NCBI GenBank assembly: GCA_029379385.1
Contig: CM055606.1
Span: 15,711,142-15,775,141, forward strand
From: Quillaja saponaria
Lineage: Eukaryota > Streptophyta > Magnoliopsida > Fabales > Quillajaceae
Reading direction: 5' to 3'
Length of the DNA stretch: 64,000 nucleotides
Within the stretch, counting starts at the first letter, position 1; every line of letters starts with the position of its first letter. Positions 1 through 10,966 of this stretch are shown here, in pieces. The position numbers and the translations under genes were made by a program. The notes under the pieces are model-generated. The model had not been told where the DNA came from, ran no database searches, and saw nothing but the letters and a program-made list of their open reading frames with translations.

Positions 1-679
1 CAATCTCCATATGGGTTACAGTTTTGAGGTTACCCAGTTCTGGTGGTATATTTCCAGATAGAAAATTTCCTGCAAGGTGAAGAAACTCAAGGCTGTTAAA
101 AGAACCATATTCTGGTGGGATTGGACCTTTGAAGTAACTCCCAGCTAGATTGAGAACCTTGAGATATTGAAGCTGGGAAACTTCAACAGGCAAAGGCCCT
201 GAAAAGCTGTTGCTGAAGGCATCAAGCACTACCAAGTTTCGGAGACCGGAAATTCCACCTGGGAAGCGACCAGCAAAGTTGTTTCTGCTGATATCCAAAC
301 TTGTCAGCTTGGTGAGATTAAAAACTTCCACCGGAAATTGCCCGGATAAAGAATTGTGACTCAGGTTCAGATCGATAAGCTCGGTAAAGACCTTGAACTG
401 CTTTCCAGACATTACACCTGCCAGATTCTTCATAGAAAGGTCTAAGGCAGTTACAATGCTTGAGTTCTTGTTACATTTCACCCCAGACCAAGAACATGCA
501 TAGACTTTTCCAGTTGGGTTTCGGCCAGAAGGCACTGACCAGTCATTTAAACTGTTATGATCATCAAGCTCAGATTTTAAACTCAAAAGTGCCTCTGAAT
601 AGGGGTCAATTGCTACAACTGCTAAGAAGAAGATGGAATTGGCAAGAAGACTGGAGCACAAGCATTTAAAAATCTCCAT
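1..679 (-). CDS. MOL1: MOL1-like leucine-rich repeat receptor kinase, N-terminal part (runs off left edge)
   Basis: Reading the minus strand from an ATG at 679 gives 226 uninterrupted residues that continue past position 1. Residues 1-27 look like a signal peptide. Residues about 28-70 form the LRR N-terminal cap with the paired-cysteine segment CSWSGVKCN (62-70). From about residue 72 there are tandem 24-residue LRRs (LTSLDISRNNFAGRFP, LKVLNLAGSYFKGPIP). The text closely matches the remembered start of Arabidopsis MOL1 (MORE LATERAL GROWTH 1), a PXY/TDR-related receptor-like kinase that restrains cambium activity. The remaining LRRs, the membrane segment and the kinase domain lie outside the window, so kinase integrity cannot be judged. 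A PXY/TDR paralogue is the main alternative, but the Asp-Pro-Tyr-Ser-Glu start after the signal peptide favours MOL1. The protein would sit in the plasma membrane. Confidence 0.88.
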   Translation of the reverse strand, partial: MEIFKCLCSSLLANSIFFLAVVAIDPYSEALLSLKSELDDHNSLNDWSVPSGRNPTGKVYACSWSGVKCNKNSSIVTALDLSMKNLAGVMSGKQFKVFTELIDLNLSHNSLSGQFPVEVFNLTKLTSLDISRNNFAGRFPGGISGLRNLVVLDAFSNSFSGPLPVEVSQLQYLKVLNLAGSYFKGPIPPEYGSFNSLEFLHLAGNFLSGNIPPELGNLKTVTHMEI

Positions 680-2540
680 TGGAACTTGGAGAGCACAAGA
701 AAGAGGGACAATTGGAAGCACCCTAGTGAAAGAACATGGTGTCAGGTTTTTTATTTATTAAGGTTATGTATTTGTTTTGTTAGATGAGGGAGAGGGGTGC
801 ATGGGGACTAGAGAAAGAAAATGAACTGTGCAACAAAAGGAGGGACTGAAAGTAAGCTGATTAGTTGATAGGAGAATATTATTGAATTGCTTTTTGGAGC
901 AAGAGGGGACCCCTGTGTGATTGTTAATTTGGATGGTGTTTGCCATTAGGGAATAAAGCCATTAAATTTGAAGGCATCTTTTTTTCTATCTTTTCTCTAG
1001 AGAATCCAATAAATTGGACCCAGTGTGTAATTTTGAATTGGTATTTGAGCACTGTGGGACATGGACCAAAAATCATTCATATCCATGCTATTTTAACAAT
1101 GTGAACATGGATCTGAGTCATTGATATTCATGTTTCCATGCATAAAAATGATAGAAGTCCGTTGCATGGTCTTTTTCAATTCTTTAGTTTGTTTTTAGGT
1201 GAAAGTTGCAGAAGCAAATTGCTGAGATCTAGGTGAAACTTTTATAAGAGGAGGATATTTAGGAATAAAATTTGCAATGACAGCTGCTATGAGTTCTGTT
1301 CGTTTGCTTTAGTTCATTTTCTGTTTGATGAGTAGTAATTATGGCGCTCAATGCATGGGGCAACCTAATGATGTGAAGAGAATATTATAGCATAATCATA
1401 ATTTTTGTAACAACGTAGAGTAAAAGTTCATGTATATAATTATTATATATTATAATCGTCCCCTTCCCCAACCTAACTTTTTAAGGGAGAAAAAGAAAAT
1501 ATTTAAGAAACACAGTCCTGCAAATCCCTTTTATTTCTCTGTTCATGACAAATTTCGTTTGGGTCTGCACTTCATGAGAGTAACTCTTTATTTTTCATAA
1601 ATTACTTCCCTTTATAATCTTCTGAGATCCATTGAGATAGCTCTTTCTATTCTAATAAATCTTTTTCATTCTAAATAAATACGATATTTAATTTCAGATC
1701 GTTAAAAACTAAATTTTATCAGCATCTTCCACTTTCACTTTTCATCACTACAAAAATGTTTGTCATTTTATCAGCAACCTTCCATTTTCACTTTTCATCG
1801 CTATAAAAATGTTTGTCCTTTGCCTTCATTAAAATGGCTAAAGGAGACTATGGGCAGTGCATACAACTGTCTATTTGGAATTCATGAAACATAACGCAGA
1901 TGTATGCAATGCAACCCCTTTTGGTACTCTTTACGAGGGGGACCTGAAAGCTGAAACTCCTCCAGACTTTCACAATGCTCCCGTGACAAATGTATTATAC
2001 TACCAACTACGGAACCTACTATATGTTGCAAATTTATTTAGGAATTCTGTGAAAAATAATAAATTTTTGCAAGTTTCTTATCAATGTTGGTAAAACCATT
2101 ATTATTGTAAAACAGATTTTAATTGATTTTAATAATTAAGATTTTAAAGAGATTTTGTTTGGATTATGCAACTAATCCGAATATATTTTATTTGTCACTA
2201 GGTAAATTTATTTTTATTATTCACAATTTTATACTCTTCATAATTGACATTACTTCTATAAATTTTCAAAATTTTCTTATGTAATTTTATTTTTGCAGTA
2301 ATAGTAGCTTAGACCTCTTTATTCCATCCCCAAAATTCATTCTTCTTCCCCTGCATTTTCCAAGTACATTCTAAATCAATTTTGTAATACAAACTGTCAT
2401 TTCAATTTTCAACCCATTTTAGTTAACATTCTTTATCTAATTCCCACATAATTTTCTTTCTTGAATAATCTCATAGGTGATCAAAAGGTATACGATTTTT
2501 TAAACAAATTTTCCCAAAGGCAAAGGTATGAAAAAGACAT
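680..2540. other. Upstream spacer of the MOL1-like gene
   Basis: AT-rich spacer holding the presumed promoter and 5' UTR of the receptor kinase gene. The short open frames here (for example 1857-2093 and 764-946) show no recognisable protein. A 53-bp tandem duplication at 1712-1817 is listed separately. Nothing else is supported. Confidence 0.5.
1712..1817. repeat. 53-bp tandem duplication
   Basis: Two adjacent copies, about 1712-1764 and 1765-1817, share the order ATTTTATCAGCA, TTTTCACTTTTCATC and AAAAATGTTTGTC. They differ at only a few bases (CACTACAAAAA versus CGCTATAAAAA). No coding content. Confidence 0.8.
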
Positions 2541-2544
2541 CCAC

Positions 2545-2650
2545 AAACCGACCGTGTGGCCTAGGGCTAACAACTCTACGTCTTTTAAGAAAAAAGAAGG
2601 GTTAACTTGGACTCGACTCCCACTTGGGTCAAAAAAAATCAAGTTTTGAT
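2545..2650 (+). mobile_element. tRNA-derived SINE fragment (probable)
   Basis: GTGGCCTAGGGCTAAC at about 2556 resembles an RNA polymerase III box A. About 50 bp further, GGACTCGACTCCC resembles box B, with a spacing normal for a tRNA-derived promoter. A short A-rich run follows at about 2631. The same layout is usual at the head of plant SINEs. No clear target-site duplication was seen, so the limits are approximate. Confidence 0.4.
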
Positions 2651-3289
2651 TTGGTTTTATCTTTGATCTATAATCATTAGAGAAGTACAATTAAAGGAAT
2701 TCAATTTTACACGACAATTGCATAAAAACAAGGGCAATATAGACTTTCACGAGGCCATAAACTAAGTAATGTGACGTCCCGTCAAAATATGGTGCAATAA
2801 CACTCAATAAAGGAAAACATCAATGATGCATAAAAGGTGCTTAAACATAAAGCAAATATGGAGAATAAGGAGATTGAATGTTTTAGAAAGGGATTACTTC
2901 TTTTGCCCCTTGAGTTTTTGATCATTGTCTTTTGCTGACTACTACCAATAATCACTTGAATAACTGTGGTATCATGAATCTATCGTGAAGAAACTCAGTA
3001 GTCCATACTATCTTTACCAGTACTTCCATTGATAGAGTCAATGGAGCATTATTGTAGAGTTCCTCTACTTGAAGTGAATTCCAAGGCAAGGATAGGATCA
3101 AATGAGTGAAATCAGCTTTCTCTACACTTTAGGATGTCCAGCTTGGATTTGAGCTTGGTAAGACATGGGAAAGGGAAAAGTTATTATATCCTACATGTGA
3201 AAAAAGGAAAGCAGTTCAGGCCTGAAGAACAAAAACATTTCAGATAATCATGGATTCATAGATCAATCAGACAAACTAAACCTTATAAG
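2651..3289. other. Spacer and probable 3' UTR of the S6 gene
   Basis: No gene is recognised. The part nearest 3290 (roughly 2.9-3.29 kb) is less AT-rich than its surroundings and is the likely 3' UTR of the minus-strand S6 gene. A TGTGACGTCCCG string at about 2770 resembles the start of some plant LTRs, but nothing around it supports an element. Confidence 0.35.
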
Positions 3290-5805
3290 TCACAGATCAG
3301 ATATATTGATATGCAATTTCCCAATTGCCAGGACATATTGATTATACTGGTATCCAGTGATTAAACATCTTAAGCATTTGGAAACAGAAACAAAATGCTT
3401 GCCAATATCAGCTTTACAATCATCGGAACTGAAATTATTCAGTGACAGTATCCTATAGTTGTCTTTCCTGTTGGTCCACATCATACTCATCATCATCTTC
3501 ATCATCACCATCCTTATCAATGTCTTGATTGTCATGTATGCTGCTTCGAGGAAATATGTCGAGTTCACATTCCGGTGTTTAACAAGAAGCCAGCGCAGTA
3601 ATCTATCTTCCTTGTTCAGGTAATGCAGTTCCTTGTTAATGTTGGGTGCAGCCATCATTGTCATTTGCATCAGCTGGCCCTGTACCAGGTACAACAAAGA
3701 ACACGAGTTTGGTTCAATCAAACAGATTCTCTAAGGAAATCATCGGCTTTGAAGAAAATGGGAACAAAAATTAACAAGTTCCATGGATGAATTTATTTAT
3801 AGTACATAATATAATTGTTATTTGAGAATTAAAAGAATAAGGTGTTGACACATCATCAATTAATCTATTTAATATTTTGACACATCCACTAATCATCACT
3901 TCCAAATTACATCTTCATCTCTCCCAAAATAATTTATTATATGCAATTAAAGCTGTACTTATTCAATCTTCTAAATTTCTTTCTCTTCTCTCTCTCCTCT
4001 CTCTGTCATCACTAACGGATTACTTAAGAGTTTTTTTACTAAAAGAACATAATTAAGAGCTTAATCATTTTGGAACAATTTCTAAAACAGAGAAAACAAG
4101 AACAACATTCTAACAACTTTTTTTTGGAAGTTAAATTGAATTGTTAGTCAATTTTAGGAAGTAGGGACACCATCAACTAGGAAATCAAGCAAACTAAGCC
4201 AAATCTTTTACTAAAAAAAAAAAAAAACCCCACATCAGTCCCCCTAAGGATGCAAAAGATAAATTAATAATATTGTTCATAATAAAATCTCATAGAGTAA
4301 AAATAAACAAATAAAAAAAATTGTACACTTTGAAGGTTTTAAAAAATAAAATAAAATAGTTCAAACATTGCACGAAGGCTGAATACATCTAGTAATATAA
4401 TAAGAGAAGACCTGGAAGGAGGAAAAGGGGGTGACGGAAGAAAGGAATCAAGTCCACATCACTCCTTCAGATAATATTAATACTGTCAATTTAGACATTT
4501 TATTACTTGAGACACTGGAAAGCTAATCAGTTTATCAGGCTAACAAATATAAGTCACTACATGCACAAAAATTGCTGCCACATCCAGTATCACAATTTTC
4601 ACAAGAAGAACAAGCAAATTATTCAAGCAGGGTAGAACTATCCTTGATTTTCACACAACTACGTCTACCACTTGTAAATTTTTGTTCAACACAGTTTTAA
4701 CCATAGGGAACAACTGAACAAGTAGATTCCAAGCTCATACTGGTAACATGTAACCTTCATCCAACAGAAAAAAAGGACGATTAGGAATTCAACAAACAAA
4801 AGCAGTGGCAGAAGAGGATTCGCTCCTCAACATTTCAAATGGAAGACAACCACTACCCCATTCATGATCCTTACTTGGATGGTTAAACACTCTTTATGAA
4901 TGCCCACCCTCTCAACCAGAAGGGTGTCCTTAACCAAAGAACATACCCCCAACTCCAGCATTTGCAAACAAGGATATCAGTGCCGTTTGTTTACAAATAG
5001 ATAATACAATGACTGGATAGACATTATTACGCAGTCAGTAATGATTTTATTCTCATATTCTCTTCCCCCCACCCCTCTATCCCCAAAAAAGACATCAGTC
5101 AGTCACCCGGCGCATATAATGAGGTTTTGGATTCAACAATAACTAATAGGGTGAAAACATATCAATTGTACCAAGAAAATCAAAGAAGAATGAGACATGT
5201 CATTTTATATAAAGGGAGAAAGTTAATGTTTTTGTTAATCAATAATCAATAGAGGGCTCTAACATTTGTATATGGCTCACAGTTTTTTTGATAGGTGGTT
5301 ATAGTTTTACAGTTAATGGATAGTACTCCAAGAACATTGGAAGCGAAGTTCACAAGACTTCACGCCACAAATCTGATAAACTTAACTTTGTTCAGCTTGT
5401 CGGAAATTGTGAAATCTGAATTACATCCTAACAAACTTAAGAACCCAAACAGTTTTTTCTATTCTCATTACAAAAATTCAAGTAAATAAGTAATTTCAAA
5501 ACAGAACAATTTTAGGTAATATTCTAAGCATATAATTGGAGTGGCACTGGTGTACAAAACACCAGAAGAACACAGATGGTGTCACTTTGAAGTAGAGGTT
5601 GCAAAAAACATAAAGTTTCTACCTGGTAATACCTTCCATCAAGCTTCTTGATACCATAACCCAACTGAACGTTTCCAAACGATTTTAAATCAGTAAGAAC
5701 CCCATTTCTTCTAAGAACATGTTTGCCCACACGAACAACCAACTCCATCATACCCTCCTTCTTTACATGGGGTTTCAACAGGAGCATACAATCATAAAGA
5801 GGCAT
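3290..5805 (-). CDS. Mitochondrial small-subunit ribosomal protein bS6m-like
   Basis: Exon 1 is 5805-5623 (61 codons, ending GRYYQ). The intron runs 5622-3680 with GT-AG ends, and exon 2 begins at 3679 (GQLMQMTMM...NKEDRLLRWLLVKHR). Joined, this is the S6 fold of the plant mitochondrial ribosomal S6 family (Arabidopsis At3g18760 type), which binds 18S rRNA with S18 in the small subunit. After KHR, near 3569-3575, the open frame turns into a Met-rich tail ending at 3290. The neighbouring frame instead encodes an acidic tail (DKDGDDEDDDEYDVD) ending in a stop at 3453-3455, giving about 136 residues. A single missing base is therefore likely, and 3290 is probably not the true end. A probable 5' UTR intron lies at 6143-5848 (donor GTAAGT, acceptor CCGCAG). 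No long presequence is visible, as in relatives. Confidence 0.85.
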
Positions 5806-5847
5806 TTTTTATCACTGCCTCTCAGCACAACTTCCCAAATCCTGAAG

Positions 5848-6143
5848 CTGCGGTCACAAAGTCATCAATTACTAAAATAAAACATGAAAAATTGAAAACC
5901 CAAATGCTGGAAAACAATCTTCACATTGATCAGAAACTTAGCTAAGCGGCCCAAACTTGACTAATACCGCCATTAAAGTACAAAATTTAAGCAAATGATA
6001 ATATTCATTTTCCGGGTATTTGAAAAATAAAAATAATAAAAATAAAAAACTAGAATCAAAGACATAGAACTAAACAAGGATCAGATTACATAAACGACGA
6101 ATATATAGAAAATTTACAACCAAAGCATACAAATTTAACTTAC
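5848..6143 (-). other. Probable 5' UTR intron of the S6 gene
   Basis: On the minus strand a strong donor (GTAAGT) starts at 6143 and a pyrimidine-type acceptor (CCGCAG) ends at 5848, 42 bases before the S6 start codon. This would leave a short leader exon around 6144-6250. Inferred from splice signals only. Confidence 0.5.
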
Positions 6144-6242
6144 TGAAAAAAATGCTCCTACACGTTGACAGCCCTGAGAGCTCAGCACAAATACCAAGAG
6201 CATTTGAGTGAGAGCTGAGCACAGAATCTCAACGGTGCGCCT

Positions 6243-6349
6243 AAACCCTCTAGACCCCAAGTGGAGCCGGAGGCGGACCTGCCCGATGTTGATGTCATAT
6301 CGGGCTCAAGTACAGTCTTCATCGTATTAGAACTACAGAGTCCAGCCCA
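6243..6349 (-). promoter_or_regulatory. Telo-box plus site II in the S6 promoter
   Basis: AAACCCT at 6243-6249 is a telo-box core. AGCCCA at 6344-6349 reads TGGGCT on the minus strand, a site II (TCP-type) element. Telo-box and site II pairs are known from plant promoters of ribosomal and translation genes, so their position just upstream of the S6 leader fits the gene call. Confidence 0.5.
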
Positions 6350-6409
6350 GTAAGATCTCAAATGTATCTTAAGACCAAAAGATAAAGAACAACAAATAAC
6401 TAAATACAC

Positions 6410-9136
6410 TTTTCACCTCCAAATTTAAGGAAGTATTCAATTTCATCCTCTAGTTTGGGAGAGAACAATGTTCTTTGTTTTTTTATAGCTAAAACGGAGA
6501 GAACAATGTTATTCCTAACCAAATGAAAGGAATGTATAGTACTACAACCTTGGAATATTTTTCTTAAGAAACGTTATTCTTAGACAATATATACAATATG
6601 AGGGAAAAAAAAAAAGACCTCAGTTTTTGAAACTAAATTGTCACATCCCTCATGGAGGCATGACTGGCTAGAGTAATGGTAACCAAACCTCCGTAACACT
6701 GACTCTTGACTCACCAATGAATGAAACCAAGAAAGTATAAAGACAAAAGTTAATCTTAAAAAAACTTGTTGATTACAACAAATCACAACTTACTGAAAAT
6801 TTCGACAGAGATCCCTTACAATGTGGAACATGCCTTAAAATACAATCATGTAAACTCTTTTTATTACTCAACACAATATAAAGACAATAAGGAGCTCTGC
6901 TCCATTCACACCATCAATAAAACAAGTACTAGAATATTACATCATACCACATTTGACACCCACATTGCTAATGTGACTGCAAACTTTTATCCTTGACTCC
7001 AAGTATGAGATTCCGAGACACACCTTGTCGTCAAATCCTTAGCAAAACCTCGCATTAAGGTTAACTTCTTTTGAGGTCCTGTTACTAAAAAAATATAACC
7101 ACAGGAAAGGGGTGAGTCCTACGGACTCAGTGAGTGGAAAATCGTATCCAAAGGGTACTAGCATCACACCACACAAGTTTATAACATCATAATAACATTA
7201 TGTAACATTATTCATATCTTAATTCACATTGCACGTATACATTATAACGGTCATAAATTCACAATTTACATGATACACAAGATCACAAATTTATCAGAGT
7301 AATGATATCAAACAAAACAACCAAAGGGCCAACGAGTAACCCAGCCCCGCACACCAATATCACCCCCTACCGGGCATTTACGCGCCCACACACCAAATTA
7401 ATTTTCCGTACACAATCCATCCCACCGAGGCTGAGCACTCAATTTTTTTTTTAAATATATAAGAATCAGGATTTCTCACAATTTTTAAATCAGAGTATCC
7501 TAGGTGCACCTGGACTTTTAATTTCAGAAATAAAAATCATTTTCCAGAAAATGTTCATGAGTTGGCCCTTATCAAACACAATCAATGTCAATCACAGTAA
7601 CCAATATCAAGCAAACATTATTCAAGCAATTTACTGAAATACTCCACTAGCTTACTTTCCATATATCACTCATATTCAAATAAACATATAATCACACATA
7701 ATAATCTAGACCCTAAGGGCAGCAATTAACTACTCACCTGTTACCCATTTCATTGGTCACTCACATTTGTGTCCATACGTCTCATCAGGTTCGCATTGGA
7801 ATCCGGAACTGAAATTCATAATTTCAAATACTACTTAGTTTATAAACGTTATTATTATACTCTTTTACTACTAAACTTATATCTCAACTTATATCAGTTT
7901 ATTTGGGAAAGTTTTCCTTTAAACTATTACATGTCAATTAATATGGATTATACTTTAGGTGATAATGTTATCAATGAAGAGGGCTTTAAAATATCTTGAC
8001 AAAGCATATAATAGGAGAAACCATTAGAAAAGAATAGAAAGCATTTAGTGTGCTAAAAATGTTAAAGCTGTTCAAACTTGAGGTTTGGACCAGTGTCCAC
8101 TTTAACGGTCGTATCTTTCTCTAGGAAACTCCGAATCCAGTTTTGTAAAATTTATAAAATACTAGACACATATAGCTTAATAATGATATATCATTTGTAA
8201 TTTTTAGATTTGTATATCAATACAGTTTATTGTTTGAAGTTGTATCAAATTTTACAGCACGCAAGATTTTTGACAGCTTTGACGTTACCTTAGTTAATTG
8301 AACATAAATTTCTCTAAAAAAAAAAAACAAAATCTGATTCTGTTTGTTGGGTTTATTAATAGACACGTATATCTATATTTTTTATTTAGAAACTTTTCCT
8401 AGAATATGTCATTAACCCACTCAATTACTTACATGAATCAAAAACAGGACACCACAAATCCTGTCTGACGCAGCCGTAGTCTAACATCTATAACTAACAA
8501 CATATTTGGAATCAAACTACGAAATTTTTCAGAAAATATCTCAAGGCCATAAGCTATATTTTATCTTTTGACCTCTTAATTTAATTCTACTCCGAAGACA
8601 CTCGAAATACTACATTTCTTTCACCTACGAAATCTGTCCCTGCATTTGTTTTATAACCCTTTTTTTTTTTTTTTTACCCTCATTCCCTTACAACTAATTT
8701 CATTTAGGCATTTTAACAACCACCTCAAGTGCATAATTAATTTCAAGTCATGTATATATATACATATACTTTGATAATCAAAACAAACCCCTCACCTATA
8801 ACATTACACATATTTTAAACATTAACACTTAAATTGTTTTAGCAATTTAAAAGATTGAACTATGAAAATTCAGCACCCAATTACTCTAAAACGTCCATGT
8901 TAATCAGTTTCAAGCTTCCATTCTACACTTTTATTCTTATCAATTCCAACCCTTCATCTAAATATCAGCAACTAAGGAGGAAAAATGAATTACAGGAAGG
9001 CAAGAAAATTACCAACCCATGGCTAGCCTAGAAGATTGGGGTGGCCGTTGGTGGAGTTGTGACTGCCCTCAATGAAGCTCTCGCTGCCACGGCTGGAGCT
9101 GCTGCACTGTCAACACAAACAGGAAGCATCCCATGG
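6410..9136. repeat. Non-coding, repeat-like region of unassigned class
   Basis: No open frame with a recognisable product. The stretch about 7080-7450 (GGGGTGAGTCCTACGGACTC followed by CCGGGCATTTACGCGCCCAC) and about 8060-8150 look like dispersed repeat text of the kind found in decayed plant LTR elements. I could not find paired LTRs, a primer-binding site or pol sequence. Limits and class are uncertain. Confidence 0.3.
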
Positions 9137-9373
9137 TTGAACCTCCAAACAAGTTGCCAAACCAGACACTTGTAAGTACGTTGGAGGGTACACCTTCTTA
9201 ACTACCCAAAACTCCAACATAAGAGGCTGATGTTGGAAGGAAAAGAACTAGAACTCAGTTTGTGTAAAACAGAGCTGCTGCCTCACAATTGAACCTCCAA
9301 ACAAGTTGCCAAACCAGACACTTGTAAGTACGTTGGAGGGTACACCTTCTTAACTACCCAAAACTCCAACATA
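9137..9373. repeat. Spaced 85-bp direct duplication
   Basis: Positions 9137-9221 and 9289-9373 are identical over 85 bases as read by eye (start TTGAACCTCCAAACAAG, end ACTCCAACATA). The offset is exactly 152 bases. The 67-base spacer is unrelated. Perfect identity suggests a recent duplication or an assembly artefact. Confidence 0.9.
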
Positions 9374-10278
9374 CACACACACATAACTGCATGGCTGGAA
9401 CCACACGGGCTGGGCAAGGAAAAAAAACAGAAGAAGAAGAAATAAAGCTGCAACTCACCCATCCAAAACAACCTCAACGCCTAAAAAGAAAGGATTGCAA
9501 GTTGTGAGGAAGAGAAAGGGAAAGTTCTCCTGCTGCAAGAAAGTAAAGGGTTGGATAACTACCATACACCATCATCAAAGGGTGAAATTCTTGGCCAGCA
9601 CAAGAGGAAAGAAAACTCCAGAAAACAGGGAAAAGTCGGCCAAGAATAAAAAGGAAGGAGGAGAAAAGAAAAAGAGGAAAAAAATCATAGTCACCATAAA
9701 AAAAAGGGTGGTAAACATTTATCCTTTAATTTATATATATATATATATGTATAAATGCTGATTTTATTCCTACATGTATTTTATTATTATTAATATATAT
9801 ACATATATATTTTCGTTACCTAAATATTGATGTGATTACTTCAAATAATTCTAACGTCACACTATCGGGTTATAACATAAATATTACTTCAAATATTTTA
9901 ATTAAAATAATTTTAGAGATGTCATCCTTTATTTACACAAATATTTATAAATTGTATAATTATTTGTAGTAAACATTGTGTGTAAGTAGTGAAAACACTT
10001 TGTACATCACAATGAGTTTAAATAAGAATGAAATCCTACATGATACTTAATATATTTCATAAATTTTATGCACGAAGCAAAATATTTAATATTTTCATAC
10101 GACACATTTTATTTACTCCAATGCAAAATTAGTGTGAGAATATTACTCCTTTATGAAAAGAGAATTTATCTATTTTCAGATAGGAGAAAACTTTTCAGCA
10201 AAACTGTTTGCCTAAACCGGTTCAAGCCCTCACGTGGATTTGGTTGCAAGTATTCGGATTCGGACCCTGATTTTCAAC
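9374..10278. other. Purine-rich then AT-rich spacer
   Basis: About 9480-9710 is strongly A/G-rich; its 88-codon Lys-rich open frame reflects composition. A TA microsatellite lies at about 9734-9748. The remainder is AT-rich promoter DNA for the gene at 10376. No gene seen. Confidence 0.45.
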
Positions 10279-10286
10279 TATAAATA
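10279..10286 (+). promoter_or_regulatory. TATA box of the PNRC-like gene
   Basis: TATAAATA lies 97 bases before the ATG at 10376, so transcription should start around 10310. That places the in-frame ATG at 10304 at or before the transcript start and supports 10376 as the real start codon. Confidence 0.65.
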
Positions 10287-10375
10287 CAAGCAGGCGGTAT
10301 TGCTTGGAAGGCACTATCAATTTTCATAAAGAATACGTAGGAAGAATTTCATTATCTTTTCGTTTCTCTGAAGAA

Positions 10376-10966
10376 ATGGGAACAGCGATTCTTAGATCCG
10401 AGGATTGCCTTCGAGGTCGGTTTCGGCACGAAACCTTAGCTCTAACGCAGATTTCCACTAGATCTAGAAGAAATTCTAACCCTAACCCTGATTCTAACCT
10501 TAACACGTTTCAATCCCGCCGGCGTAAGCGAAGTCCGGTGGCCGTTCAATCCAATCAGCAAGATCGGGATCGAGATCGGAGCCGGTATGGATATGGTGAT
10601 CGATCTGTTGTGGATAAAGCTCCATCCAGAGACCTTGTCATGGGGCAAGTTAAGATTTTGAAGCGAGGTGAAACATTGAGCGTGGAGAAGAATAGCAAGG
10701 GGCTTGGTATTGTCGAAAAGAATCGGAAGACGAGGGTAAACTGCGGGGAAGATTTGGATTTGGTTTTGGGTTCTATTGATCGGTTGGGTCCAGACCCGGA
10801 GACAGTACAGAAGCAGATTAGGGTTTCAGAATGCAAGGTCGTCGATGGAATCTATGCAGGATCGGCTTTTGTTTCATCTCCGCCGCCAAGCTCGCTTCCT
10901 GTCCCGGGATTTCTGGGAAAGAATGGAACCGCTACCAGTGATTTGAGGCGGTTGTTGCGGCTTTGA
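10376..10966 (+). CDS. PNRC-like short proline-motif protein, single exon, 196 aa
   Basis: An intronless 196-residue basic protein of a plant family usually annotated as uncharacterised. Conserved blocks I recognise are MGTAILRSEDCL (1-12), VMGQVKILKRGETL (88-101), LGPDPETVQKQIRV (137-150), YAGSAFVSSPPP (160-171) and the C-terminal DLRRLLRL (189-196). The motif SPPPSSLPVPGF (168-179) resembles the short proline motif by which animal PNRC proteins and yeast Edc1 bind the EVH1 domain of the decapping factor DCP1. A role in mRNA decapping is only inferred. The middle is Arg/Asp-rich and probably disordered. I chose 10376 over the in-frame ATG at 10304 because of the TATA box at 10279 and because the family starts with Met-Gly-Thr. 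Confidence 0.8.
   Translation: MGTAILRSEDCLRGRFRHETLALTQISTRSRRNSNPNPDSNLNTFQSRRRKRSPVAVQSNQQDRDRDRSRYGYGDRSVVDKAPSRDLVMGQVKILKRGETLSVEKNSKGLGIVEKNRKTRVNCGEDLDLVLGSIDRLGPDPETVQKQIRVSECKVVDGIYAGSAFVSSPPPSSLPVPGFLGKNGTATSDLRRLLRL

Noticed and set aside
9495..9761. 88-codon Lys-rich open frame
   Set aside because: It is explained by a purine-rich tract and a TA microsatellite; no domain is visible.
6637..9870. A complete LTR retrotransposon
   Set aside because: TGTCACATCCC-like and GACGTTA-like strings suggested LTR ends, but no paired LTRs, primer-binding site or gag/pol frames could be found.
10304..10375. Upstream in-frame ATG of the PNRC-like gene
   Set aside because: It lies only about 18 bases after the TATA box, at or before the expected transcript start, and adds 24 residues not found at the start of family members.
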